From a virus: DNA of 64,000 nt. The notes under the pieces were generated by a model. It did not search any database. It saw only the letters and a list, made by a program, of their open reading frames with translations, and was not told the DNA's origin. The position numbers were made by a program, and so were the translations under genes. Shown here piece by piece: positions 26,362 through 35,400 of this stretch (the first letter of the stretch is position 1; every line of letters starts with the position of its first letter). The DNA is taken from positions 62,001-126,000 of IMG/VR virus record IMGVR_UViG_3300017788_000011; one strand, 5' to 3'.

Positions 26362-26865
26362 ATGTTAACAAAGTGGCAAACACCAAGAATAATCACACAA
26401 GATCAAACAGACACTGAAGCAGTACAGTGGAAAAGTCTAAACCTCGGAGTTGAAGATCAATATATCCACACTGTGAAAGAGTTGTATAGAATTTCTCTGG
26501 CTTCTGAAGATTACATCAGCAATTATACAGCCCTGTTGAATTTTACAGATTTTAATTTTAATGTATCTGGAGTAGTACAGGGTATTGAATTAGAATTTCA
26601 ATCTCAACGATTAAGTAGAATTTCTGATAAAGTTGTACAACTTGTTTACAACGGAGAATTAATTGGCACTAATCAAAAATTAGAAATATCTGAAAATAGA
26701 CAAATCTACGGATCATCCACAGCGTCATGGGGCGCAGAATTAAACCCAACTGTGGTTAACAGCAGTACATTTGGAGTTGCTATACAACTCGAAGCCAACA
26801 AGACCACCCCGTTCAGTGAACTTGCTTACATTGATTATGTAAGGCTGCGTGTTCATTATACCTAA
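26362..26865 (+). CDS. Virion-associated protein, beta-rich
   Basis: A 167-residue protein starting MLTKWQTPRIITQDQTDTEA. It is rich in beta-type segments (VSGVVQGIELEFQSQRLSRI; FSELAYIDYVRLRVHY), and its shape recalls jelly-roll structural proteins. It is the first gene after the capsid terminator and begins the collar/fibre array. I do not recognise a named family; a head decoration or fibre attachment role would be guesswork. Confidence 0.55.
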   Translation: MLTKWQTPRIITQDQTDTEAVQWKSLNLGVEDQYIHTVKELYRISLASEDYISNYTALLNFTDFNFNVSGVVQGIELEFQSQRLSRISDKVVQLVYNGELIGTNQKLEISENRQIYGSSTASWGAELNPTVVNSSTFGVAIQLEANKTTPFSELAYIDYVRLRVHYT

Positions 26866-26876
26866 TTGAGATATTG

Positions 26877-26884
26877 ATAAATAC
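26877..26884 (+). promoter_or_regulatory. T4-type late promoter ahead of the 128-residue protein gene
   Basis: ATAAATAC in context TTGATAAATACTTT, giving an untranslated leader of roughly 80 bases before the ATG at 26973. Confidence 0.55.
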
Positions 26885-26902
26885 TTTGTCTAATAATGAG
26901 CG

Positions 26903-26940
26903 CCGCAATGTCTGCGGACTTATGCAGTAACCCACTGCGT
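26903..26940 (+). promoter_or_regulatory. Two-hairpin 5' leader
   Basis: CCGCA/TGCGG (26903-26917, 5-base loop) and a 7-bp stem built on GCAGT/ACTGC with an AACCC loop (26922-26940) sit in the leader of the gene at 26973, ahead of its AAGGAG site. They may stabilise the message or regulate translation. Confidence 0.45.
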
Positions 26941-26972
26941 AGACCTAAAACGTCAACATAAGGAGAAAACAA

Positions 26973-27359
26973 ATGGGACGTCCATTGAGAAAAGATAGAT
27001 TAGGTACCGATGTCATCGGTACATTTGCCAGCAACACAGGTATTCGTGTAGAGTTTTATGATGCATCATTGAGAACAGACGGTGTTATTATCAAACAACG
27101 CGGTGCAAAAACATTTGTAGTTTGTCAAGTAGGCAACATTGGCACAACTACATCATATACTACCGCAGTATTAAAGAATGGTGCACCAAGTGCTGCCAAC
27201 GAAATGCGTTTGTTTGGGTACAATACTTCTAACTCAGGCGCAGTAGTTAATATTGCAAAAATTACCAAGCGTGTTGCTACAGATTTCAGCGGCAATCGTT
27301 ACACATGGAACTTAGAAAACGATTCATCTAACGACTACATTGTATTAACAGCAATCTAA
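26973..27359 (+). CDS. Small virion/collar protein of unknown function
   Basis: A 128-residue protein (MGRPLRKDRLGTDVIGTFAS) with alternating beta-type segments and the C-terminus YTWNLENDSSNDYIVLTAI. AAGGAG precedes the ATG. It has its own late promoter and a structured leader, suggesting high expression. It resembles small proteins that open fibre gene clusters of marine T4-like phages, but no function is known to me. Confidence 0.55.
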   Translation: MGRPLRKDRLGTDVIGTFASNTGIRVEFYDASLRTDGVIIKQRGAKTFVVCQVGNIGTTTSYTTAVLKNGAPSAANEMRLFGYNTSNSGAVVNIAKITKRVATDFSGNRYTWNLENDSSNDYIVLTAI

Positions 27360-27371
27360 TTTTAAAATAAT

Positions 27372-28274
27372 ATGTCAAGAGTACTTAGAGTAGATGGCGG
27401 TAACTATAAGGTTATCGTACAAAGCGGCGGAAGTATTACATTAGATACTGGCATAGAAACCGGTGAAGTAGTAGTCACTGGTGATCTGCGAGTATTAGGT
27501 AATACTACCACTGTTAATTCTGAAAATTTAAGTATTAGAGATAATTTAATTATTTTAAATCAAGGAGAAACTGGCGCTGGTGTTACCTTAGGTACAGCCG
27601 GTGTTCAAATTGATCGAGGAACAGCGTCTGCGGCGCAGATGCTGTTTGACGAAAGCAACGATCAATTTAGTTTTGGATTCGCCAGCGGCACATTGGCAAG
27701 AATAAGAGCGACCGGAGTATTAACTGGCGGTCAAAATTTACTGTTAATTGGCACAGGCAACGGAGTTATTTCTGTAGCAGGAACTAACGACTACGAAACA
27801 AAAGTCACAGACGATGATCATATACCTAACAGAAAGTTTGTTGTAGACACAGTTGCAGCCGCAACATTCTCTGCTGTTGGTGTTGATGATACCAGAATTA
27901 CCTTTACAGAAGAATTTGTCGGAGATCCGTTCAGTTCTATTGTAATGACTGTAGACGGAAGTTTAAAATTTAGATTAACTGACAACACATTAGATTTGTT
28001 AGGTATTGTAATTGACGACAATACCATTAGATCAAACCCCAGCAACGAGTCATTGATTCTTGAGTCAAACGGTACAGCACCTGTTACTATGAATAGTCCT
28101 TTGGAAATAACCAATGTTGGTTATAACCCAACTGCAAGAATTAATTCTAATATTTTATACTCAACTGCAACCATAGGAACAGGTGGAACAGGACTGTATG
28201 TTGTAAATAGTGCTAAGAGAGACGAGTTAGCAAGCAAAACTGGAGCATTATACTACAGTTTGGTATTTTATTAA
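27372..28274 (+). CDS. Tail/collar fibre protein
   Basis: A 300-residue protein. The N-terminal part has short beta repeats of fibre type (TGEVVVTGDLRVLGNTTTVN, then LSIRDNLIILNQGETGAGVT), which in phage fibres form trimeric beta-structures. Residues 140-165 (TKVTDDDHIPNRKFVVDTVA) carry a D-x-HIPN-KFVVD pattern that recurs in fibre proteins of marine T4-like phages. It ends ALYYSLVFY, similar in style to the C-termini of other fibres here. Located 13 bases after the previous gene. Confidence 0.65.
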   Translation: MSRVLRVDGGNYKVIVQSGGSITLDTGIETGEVVVTGDLRVLGNTTTVNSENLSIRDNLIILNQGETGAGVTLGTAGVQIDRGTASAAQMLFDESNDQFSFGFASGTLARIRATGVLTGGQNLLLIGTGNGVISVAGTNDYETKVTDDDHIPNRKFVVDTVAAATFSAVGVDDTRITFTEEFVGDPFSSIVMTVDGSLKFRLTDNTLDLLGIVIDDNTIRSNPSNESLILESNGTAPVTMNSPLEITNVGYNPTARINSNILYSTATIGTGGTGLYVVNSAKRDELASKTGALYYSLVFY

Positions 28275-28286
28275 GGACAACTTAGA

Positions 28287-28625
28287 ATGGCACTACAGAA
28301 TTCATTAATCACAAGTAGCGGTACTACAATATATCAGAATACAACCGGCGGTAATGTCGCTATCACCTGCATTATTTTTTGTAACAGAGAACCAGTTAAT
28401 CCAATTGACGACGAACATGGCTTAACTTTTTTAACCATGTATGCAATATCTACTGGAGGTTCTCCAGGTGTAAACAACATTGTAGTTAATGCGCTCCCAG
28501 TTCCTGCCAGCGAAACAGTGACTTTTGATCACGAAAGATTTATTCTTGCACCTGGTGATAAATTAATTGCCAGCTCATCAAGCCCTGAATTCTTATCTTG
28601 CACAGTGAGTTGGAGTGCAGTGTAA
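28287..28625 (+). CDS. Small beta-sandwich fibre-associated protein
   Basis: A 112-residue protein: MALQNSLITSSGTTIYQNTT, a middle NNIVVNALPVPASETVTFDH, and an ending LSCTVSWSAV. The layout (beta start, P-A-x-E/N turn, L-x-x-GD/GE-K-L-x-x-SS, IVSW-type end) matches the 109-residue protein at 31708, so the two are probably distant paralogues. Its stop overlaps the next start (TAATG). The function is unknown; it may be a small jelly-roll on the collar or fibre. Confidence 0.55.
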   Translation: MALQNSLITSSGTTIYQNTTGGNVAITCIIFCNREPVNPIDDEHGLTFLTMYAISTGGSPGVNNIVVNALPVPASETVTFDHERFILAPGDKLIASSSSPEFLSCTVSWSAV

Positions 28626-29134
28626 TGCGATTTCTAAGAAAAAATTCTCTGATTTTTAGAAACGCCAGATCAAATAAACTGGCTGTATCGGCATTTGGGG
28701 AAATCATCATGGATACTACACGATCCGTGAGAGTGCCCCGAGGTGAAACCAACGATCGGCCGACACGACCAGAAAACGGCCAAATTAGATATAACACTTC
28801 AACTAATCAACTTGAAGCCTATGCACAAAACTCTTGGAGAGTTATTAGATTCAAAGAATCTGGTACTATCACACAACAAACACTGGGCATAGGAGACGCC
28901 AGCGAAACAGTGTTTGGACCTTTGAATCCTGCACCCCCAAGTGTCAGTCAAAGTGGATCAGCATGGGGCGGCCAAAATCTCGTTGTCTTAGTAGAAAACG
29001 TATATCAACTTTTTAATACTAACTATCTCGTTATACAAAATCCACCAGGTAGAGATCCTGGTTATTATCTTGAATTTCTTGGACCAGTGCCCTACGGTAA
29101 ACCAGTCACAGTTTTACACGGCTTTGATCAATAA
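28625..29134 (+). CDS. Fibre-type structural protein
   Basis: A 169-residue protein; the open frame reaches back to 28598, but the ATG at 28625, overlapping the previous stop, is the likelier start (MRFLRKNSLIFRN). It contains RPTRPENGQIRYNTSTNQLE, a motif of the form G-x-x-RYNT-x-x-x-LE seen in two other fibres of this array, followed by a Trp-containing strand. The C-terminal half is of unknown fold. Confidence 0.55.
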   Translation: MRFLRKNSLIFRNARSNKLAVSAFGEIIMDTTRSVRVPRGETNDRPTRPENGQIRYNTSTNQLEAYAQNSWRVIRFKESGTITQQTLGIGDASETVFGPLNPAPPSVSQSGSAWGGQNLVVLVENVYQLFNTNYLVIQNPPGRDPGYYLEFLGPVPYGKPVTVLHGFDQ

Positions 29135-29138
29135 ATAT
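29131..29138 (+). promoter_or_regulatory. T4-type late promoter for the dockerin-like fibre
   Basis: ATAAATAT immediately after the preceding stop codon, 23 bases before the ATG at 29162, which also has AAGGAG. Confidence 0.6.
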
Positions 29139-29161
29139 TAGTATAGACTCAAGGAGCGTGT

Positions 29162-30529
29162 ATGCCTTTAGATCCAACAGATCGCATAGGTAAAATCAGC
29201 GGACCAATGCTTAAAGACAATCTCGTCAGAGACGGGATAGATCTTGCCTTTGAAAATGATTTGTTGTACATCGATGCATCTACACAGGGTATTGGAATAA
29301 ACACCGACACAGTTACTCGAGACCTTGTGGTCAATGGAGTCAGTAAATTTCCAGAAGTAATTTTAACCACAGGATATTTCAGTGCAGGAACTGTGGTTTT
29401 AAATACTAACGGCACTATCAGCAGTTTGTCAGGACCTGTAGAGATTGCACCGCAAGGACCCAGTCCTTATATTAATCATGCAAGAATAGTCACAGATGAC
29501 TATGAAATCAACGGCCATGCCTTTACTGGTATTTCAACTAACGCAGATATTAGACTTGAAGCCAACGGAACTGGCACAGTAGATTTTTATGCCAATACTA
29601 ACATAGACGGAAATCTATATGCTACTGGTGACGTATTGTTAACTGGAAATTTAAATATTGGCGGGACCATTGTTGTTGGTAACAGTCCTTTAGATACTGT
29701 GACAATAACACCTGAACTTGATCAACATATAAACCCAGGCGCCACGGGACTTTATAATTTAGGTCTTTCTGCTAAACTCTGGAGAAATGCCACTGTTGCC
29801 CAAATTGATTCAACTGGCGGCTTGACCACTGGTTTAGTCACTGTAGACGGAACACTGCGTATAGATTCTAATATTATCAGCACAGTAACTACAGATACAG
29901 ACGTAGCCATTGCACCCAACGGCACAGGCCGAGTACAGATGGGCAACTTTAGACTTTTTGTAGATGACATAACAAACAACGGCGTCAATGGCACCAAAGT
30001 TGATCTATTAGATTACGCCGAATTAGCCAATGCAGTAAATTTAGCCATAGCAGGAAATCCTACCTATAGTTTTTTTAACACAGTATTAATCGGTCTTCGT
30101 CCACTGGGAGATGTTGACGGAGACGGTATTGTAACAGCATCAGATGCCGCTCTCATAGCCAGTTTTGGTTCGGGAACACTGCCAGAAATCAGCGACGAAA
30201 CTGAGTGGATTCAAGAACAGATACGTCCCTATATACTGGCCAGAAAAGCATTGTATCCTACATTATTTGATCAAGTCAGCGCATTTACTATTCTACCAAC
30301 CGGACAGGGATACGTTAGATTCGCTGGAACTAACGGTGTTGTTGTTCCCACAGGATCAAACAGCCAACGGACCTATCCTGAAATAGGTGACACACGATGG
30401 AACACCGAACTACAGCGTCTTGAGTGTTTTGACGGAACAGTATACTCTCTATCAACCGGCGGTGGCGAGCTGATCACAGCCGAGGACATGGAAGATTTAG
30501 GCAATGTTTACGCCCTAATCTTTGGTTAA
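29162..30529 (+). CDS. Fibre protein with dockerin/EF-hand-type calcium loop
   Basis: A 455-residue protein. It starts MPLDPTDRIGKISGPMLKDN, and its first 300 residues parallel the 30649 gene product (ISGP-L-K-NL-R-G-DLAFE-DLLY, then repeated GNL-type beta segments). Residues 315-332, LGDVDGDGIVTASDAALI, match a dockerin/EF-hand loop with Asp317, Asp319, Asp321 and Asp328 placed to bind calcium; only one such loop is seen, whereas cellulosomal dockerins have two. After it follow GDTRWNTELQRLECFDGTVY and the C-terminus VYALIFG. The fibre role is inferred from repeats and location. Confidence 0.7.
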   Translation: MPLDPTDRIGKISGPMLKDNLVRDGIDLAFENDLLYIDASTQGIGINTDTVTRDLVVNGVSKFPEVILTTGYFSAGTVVLNTNGTISSLSGPVEIAPQGPSPYINHARIVTDDYEINGHAFTGISTNADIRLEANGTGTVDFYANTNIDGNLYATGDVLLTGNLNIGGTIVVGNSPLDTVTITPELDQHINPGATGLYNLGLSAKLWRNATVAQIDSTGGLTTGLVTVDGTLRIDSNIISTVTTDTDVAIAPNGTGRVQMGNFRLFVDDITNNGVNGTKVDLLDYAELANAVNLAIAGNPTYSFFNTVLIGLRPLGDVDGDGIVTASDAALIASFGSGTLPEISDETEWIQEQIRPYILARKALYPTLFDQVSAFTILPTGQGYVRFAGTNGVVVPTGSNSQRTYPEIGDTRWNTELQRLECFDGTVYSLSTGGGELITAEDMEDLGNVYALIFG

Positions 30530-30541
30530 TTCCAAAAAGTC

Positions 30542-30549
30542 ATAAATAG
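30542..30549 (+). promoter_or_regulatory. T4-type late promoter with long leader
   Basis: ATAAATAG in context GTCATAAATAGATA, about 100 bases before the ATG at 30649, leaving room for a structured leader. Confidence 0.5.
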
Positions 30550-30556
30550 ATATAAC

Positions 30557-30631
30557 GTAAAAATCAAAGTGATTTTTACCAAACATACTGTGGTAAACCC
30601 GCAACGCAAGGTGGTTATCCGTGAAACACGG
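30557..30631 (+). promoter_or_regulatory. Structured 5' leader with a 10-bp hairpin
   Basis: GTAAAAATCA (30557-30566) and TGATTTTTAC (30570-30579) form a perfect 10-bp stem with an AAG loop just inside the predicted transcript. A second stem, CCGTG/CACGG around AAA (30619-30631), stands next to the ribosome site CAGGAG. The first could protect the 5' end; the second could affect translation. Confidence 0.5.
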
Positions 30632-30648
30632 TGTCAGGAGAGAGCGTA

Positions 30649-31701
30649 ATGGCTGTAGGAAGAATTTCTGGTCCATTGCTCAAGGCTAATCTGCTACGCG
30701 AAGGTGTAGACTTAGCATTTGAGACAGACCTACTATACTTAGATGTTAATAATTTACGAATCGGCGTAAACACTGACTCTCCACAATACCCCCTCGATGT
30801 CAACGGAACTGTAAGAACTACTTCATTAGAAGTAGACACAGAAATTGACATTGGTAATTTTAATATCAGCGGCAATACAATCAGCAGTGACCAAAGCACT
30901 ATAAGTTTTGCTCCTTCAGGCGGTAATCCAACAATATATCACGCAAGATTACAAGTAGATGATCTTGATTTTCGTGACAATCAAATATCAACAACCACAC
31001 TAAACACTCCTTTAGAGTTACGGCCCAACGGCACTGGTTCTGTTGACATTTATTCTAATTCTAATGTTTACGGTGATTTAGATGTAACCGGAAACATCGA
31101 TGTTGACGGCAATGTAACTATTGGCGGAAATATTACCATAGGTGATTCTTCCACAGATACTATTTCTATCATAGCCGCAATAACCAGCGACATCAAACCT
31201 GAAACTTCTAACACGTACGATCTTGGCACACCAAGTTTACGTTGGAATACGCTGTATGCTAACAACCTTGTTTCTGATACAGTAACAGCCGGTGAATTGC
31301 AGATTGACAATATCAACATCAATGGCAACACTATTTCATCTACTACAGCAAACACTGATATACTCTTTATCCCCAACGGCACGGGTTCTTTGAGTATTGG
31401 AAATTTAAGATTTAGAAATAACACAATAACAAATGTCAGTAGCGGTGCAATCACAACATTTACCAGCACCGGAGACGGATATTTTAAGATAAACGGAACA
31501 AATGGTTTTGTTCCACCAGTAGGAACTATTTCACAGAGACCCGCTTATGCAGTCACCGGTATGACACGGTATAACACAGACAACTTAGTGCTCGAAGTCT
31601 GGGACGGCGCACAATGGGCCAGCCCAGCAGGTTCGACAGGTGCTGTCAGTGAAACCGGTGCTCTTGATATTGCTATCAGCAGTGCTCTTGTATTTGGATA
31701 A
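30649..31701 (+). CDS. Fibre protein (paralogue of the 29162 gene product)
   Basis: A 350-residue protein. A GTG at 30631 is possible, but ATG at 30649, with AGGAGAGAG before it and alignment of MAVGRISGPLLKANLLREGV to the paralogue, is preferred. The body is a series of beta repeats (GDLDVTGNIDVDGNVTIGGN). Near the end GMTRYNTDNLVLEVWDGAQW has the RYNT...LE.WDG..W motif, and the C-terminus is AISSALVFG. It lacks the calcium loop of its paralogue. Likely a trimeric collar or tail fibre. Confidence 0.65.
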   Translation: MAVGRISGPLLKANLLREGVDLAFETDLLYLDVNNLRIGVNTDSPQYPLDVNGTVRTTSLEVDTEIDIGNFNISGNTISSDQSTISFAPSGGNPTIYHARLQVDDLDFRDNQISTTTLNTPLELRPNGTGSVDIYSNSNVYGDLDVTGNIDVDGNVTIGGNITIGDSSTDTISIIAAITSDIKPETSNTYDLGTPSLRWNTLYANNLVSDTVTAGELQIDNININGNTISSTTANTDILFIPNGTGSLSIGNLRFRNNTITNVSSGAITTFTSTGDGYFKINGTNGFVPPVGTISQRPAYAVTGMTRYNTDNLVLEVWDGAQWASPAGSTGAVSETGALDIAISSALVFG

Positions 31702-31707
31702 TAAATT

Positions 31708-32037
31708 ATGGCAACCACGTTTAGAAATACAGTAGTCAAAGAAATTGGAATAACACCCACACAAGTCTGTCAAACCACAGAGATTTCAAAAGCCACTGTT
31801 ATTGGTTTAAGTTTAACAAATCTAACCAGCGGCAATGTTACTGTAAATGTTCTGTTAGAAGATGACACCAGTACACAGGGTTATTATGTTAAAGGTGTGA
31901 TTATTCCTGCTGGAAACAGTTTGAGGGTAGTAAATCAAGGTGAAAAATTAATTCTATCAAGTAACAATCAATTGATTATTTCAACAGACACAGCAAACAG
32001 TATTGATGCAATTGTTAGTTGGGTAGAGATTACATAA
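31708..32037 (+). CDS. Small beta-sandwich fibre-associated protein
   Basis: A 109-residue protein, MATTFRNTVVKEIGITPTQV, with GVIIPAGNSLRVVNQGEKLI and a C-terminal DAIVSWVEIT. Probably a paralogue of the 112-residue protein at 28287. It follows the fibre gene by 6 bases. A weak late-promoter-like AATAAATT lies just before the ATG. No function assigned. Confidence 0.55.
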   Translation: MATTFRNTVVKEIGITPTQVCQTTEISKATVIGLSLTNLTSGNVTVNVLLEDDTSTQGYYVKGVIIPAGNSLRVVNQGEKLILSSNNQLIISTDTANSIDAIVSWVEIT

Positions 32038-32047
32038 GGTTAAGATT

Positions 32048-32398
32048 ATGACATATTTTTTAGGAAATAATCCAGCAGATTTACTCAGCGGTCAACCCAG
32101 ATATTTTTATGCGTTGAGGAGATCAGACGACGGCGATCTTTATATCACACGTATTGATCAACTGTCTGGAGAAAACGTTGATATTAATAATCCAGGAGAT
32201 CCTGGAGACAACTATGAAAAGTTTGCAGTAGGAGTAGATTTTTTCAATGGTAGAGCAGTTAATCATGAGCTAACCTATGAAAATTTAAAGTTTGAACAGT
32301 ACAGATGGGATGACAGATTACTCAGTTATTACATCGACGAGGATGGAAATCTGTCAGCGATTGTGGGCAAAGATCGCAATTACCCAACTGACATTTAA
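32048..32398 (+). CDS. Conserved small phage protein of unknown function
   Basis: A 116-residue acidic protein, MTYFLGNNPADLLSGQPRYF, with YALRRSDDGDLYITRIDQLS and LTYENLKFEQYRWDDRLLSY. Rich in aromatic residues and Asp. The middle pattern (R-Y-F-Y-A-L-R-R-x-D-x-G-D-L-Y) looks like a compact beta protein. It fits between a fibre-associated gene and the first large adhesin; function unknown. Confidence 0.55.
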   Translation: MTYFLGNNPADLLSGQPRYFYALRRSDDGDLYITRIDQLSGENVDINNPGDPGDNYEKFAVGVDFFNGRAVNHELTYENLKFEQYRWDDRLLSYYIDEDGNLSAIVGKDRNYPTDI

Positions 32399-32399
32399 A

Positions 32400-32407
32400 A
32401 TAAATAT
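32400..32407 (+). promoter_or_regulatory. T4-type late promoter for the adhesin run
   Basis: ATAAATAT, 23 bases before the ATG at 32431. It probably drives the long run of adhesin genes up to about 46000, where the next motif occurs. Confidence 0.6.
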
Positions 32408-32430
32408 AGAATTAGTAGAGGATACTTAAA

Positions 32431-35400
32431 ATGGCTGAATTTAAAATTGGTAGATTAAGATTTGTATGGCGCGGTGTATGGACCACCGGCTATGATTATG
32501 TCAAAGACGACGTAATCAGAGTAGGCGGATCGTCTTATGTCTGTATCGAAGGGCATACTTCGGACTCAACATTTGCCGCAGATTCCGACAAATGGGAAAG
32601 AATGCAAGAAGGTATTCAGTTCAGAGGAAACTGGGCTGGAACCACAATCTATGAAAACAATGACATTGTTGTTTATGGCGGAATTGCCTATATTGTAACT
32701 ACAGCACACACATCAACATCCAGTTTTGATCCAACAAAGTTTTCTGCATTGGTCAAGGGTTTTGATTGGAAAGGCACATGGTCGGGCAGTTCTGTTGATT
32801 ATAAACTAAACGACTTGGTCAAATACGGACCCAATGTATACCTATGCTCTACAGCACACACCAGTTCAGCCTCGTTTGATGAATCTAAATGGACATTATT
32901 TGTTCCTGGTCTCGAATTTGAAGATTCTTGGAGTTCAGCAACTGTGTACCAAACAGGTGATATCGTAACCTACGGTGGATATGCCTACGTATCACAACAG
33001 AATCACACTAATCAAAATCCTTCTACTGCAACATCTTACTGGGAACTATTAACCACAGGTTATAGAAACGTCGGTACTTGGAGTGCTGTTACTGCATATA
33101 GGGTAGGTAACGTTGTTCAATATGGTGGTAATGCCTATGAAGCAATTGTAGATAGTACCAACCAATTACCAACAAACACCAGTTTCTGGAGATTGATCGT
33201 TCAGGGTCTAAACTTTATTGGAAACTGGGCATCGGGTCAGAGTTATAAACCAGGCGATGTTGTCAACTACGGCAGTTCCAGTTATCGTGTAAAACAAAAC
33301 CACACATCAGCCAACAGTGGCGCACTAAGACCAGATCTTGATACTGGCGGAGTAAACTATGGATTACTCAGCGAAGGCGACAGCAATTATGTAACACTCA
33401 ATCGTGGTGACATCATTGCTCGCGGTGCTACTTCAAATTATAACGTTGCTATTGGCACAGAAGGAAAAGTATTACGTTCAGATGGGACTGACCCAGTTTG
33501 GGAATATCTTGGCATTAGACAAGATGTTTATTATGTAGCACCAGATGGTGTTGATGCTGCCGGTCGAGGCGACAACATTGACAGACCGTGGGCCTCAGTT
33601 AAATATGCCTGTCAGAACATCACTGGTCCAGCGACAATTTTTGTCAAGAGTGGAACATACGCTGAGCAATTACCAATTGTTGTACCTGCTGGAGTTACTG
33701 TGTGGGGTGACGATTTAAGAACAGTTGTAATTACTCCAGCCTCCGGCTACGCCGCAGTAGACATGTTTAGAATGCGCAACGGTTCTAACTTGCGTAACTT
33801 AACAATGAGTGGTTTAACCAGCACATTAGGTGCACCACTACCGTCTGGTACAAGAAGAACTACCTGCTCATTTGTAAGTTTAGATCCCGGTACAGGTCCT
33901 TCAGATACTGCCGCATGGATCAGCACTAAATCACCATATGTACAAAACTGTTCAACATTTGGTACACAGGTCTGCGGTCTTAAAGTAGACGGAACCCTGC
34001 ACAACGGCGGAAACAAATCAATCGTTGCCAACGATTTTACACAGATCATTGATGATGGTATTGGTGTATGGTTAAATGGCGGCGCCAAAGCAGAACTTGT
34101 GTCTGTGTTTACCTATTACTGCTACATCGGTTATCTAACCACAAACGGTGGAACTATTCGTGGTGTTAACGGTAACAACTCTTACGGTACATATGGTGCT
34201 GTGTCTGAGGACGGAGATCCAACAGAAACACCACAGACAGGTACAGTAAACAATAGAAACAATGAAGCACTGATCGGAGGAATTCTCTGCGGCGGAAGCC
34301 AAATTGTTCAAATTGAAATAGAAAACGGTGGTGAAGCGTATACTTCTGCTTCGATTACCATTGCAGGTAACGGTGCAGGACATGTTATTACTCCTCTGTT
34401 TGCCAACGGCGCGATCAGCAGAGTTGATGTAACCAACAATGGTGCTGATCACAAGTTTGCACTGAACAATGCACAGACTGGTACAGCAACATCTATTACA
34501 CTGGGTCTAACTGATCAAACAGCAACCAACGCCTACAACGGAATGAGAATTACCATTGTAGACGGACAAGGATCTGGTCAGACTGCGATCATTTCTTCTT
34601 ACAACGGCGGTACAAAAGTGGCTACAGTTGTTCAAGAAGACGGTGTAACACCAGGCTGGGATCATTTGATCACAGGAACAGCCATTGAAACAGCATTAAA
34701 CGAAACTACACGTTACCGTATTGAGCCAAGAGTTAGATTAAGCGGCGGAACTGCTCCTTCAACCCCTGCAAAATTACGTGCAGTTGTTGAAGCCGGCGAA
34801 GTTACTGCAATTTATATCTTATCAGGTGGCTCGGGATACAATCCAGCCAGCGCACCTTCTGTGATCATCACTGATCCAAATGCTTCTGTGTTAGCAGTAG
34901 CCACAGTTTTAATTAAGAACGGTGCTATCACAGGATTTACCTATACCAATAGGGGAACTTCATATACCACAGCATCGGGAACAATCACTGGTGATGGATA
35001 TGCAGATATTTTACAAACTGGCGGATATTTGAATGTCAACGGCCTGTCACAGAATATCACTCCAGGTTCAAATATTGCTATTGCAGGTGATTCTGTAACT
35101 TATCGTTGTGTGGCATTTACAGATGCTTCAGGATCATCGCCAAACATCAGCGGCCGCATCAGAATCAGTCCTTATACCAGTAATGCACCTGCACAGGGAA
35201 CTGTGGTCACTATTACAGAACGTTATTCAAATGTTCGACTGACAGGTCACGATTTCTTGAATATTGGTACAGGCGGAGTAACCACAACTAACTATCCAAA
35301 TACTCCTACTACTCCTCCAAGTCAAGCCAATGAAGTTGTTGAATACGGTGGTGGTCGGGTGTTCTACACATCAACTGACCAAGACGGTAACTTCCGTGTT

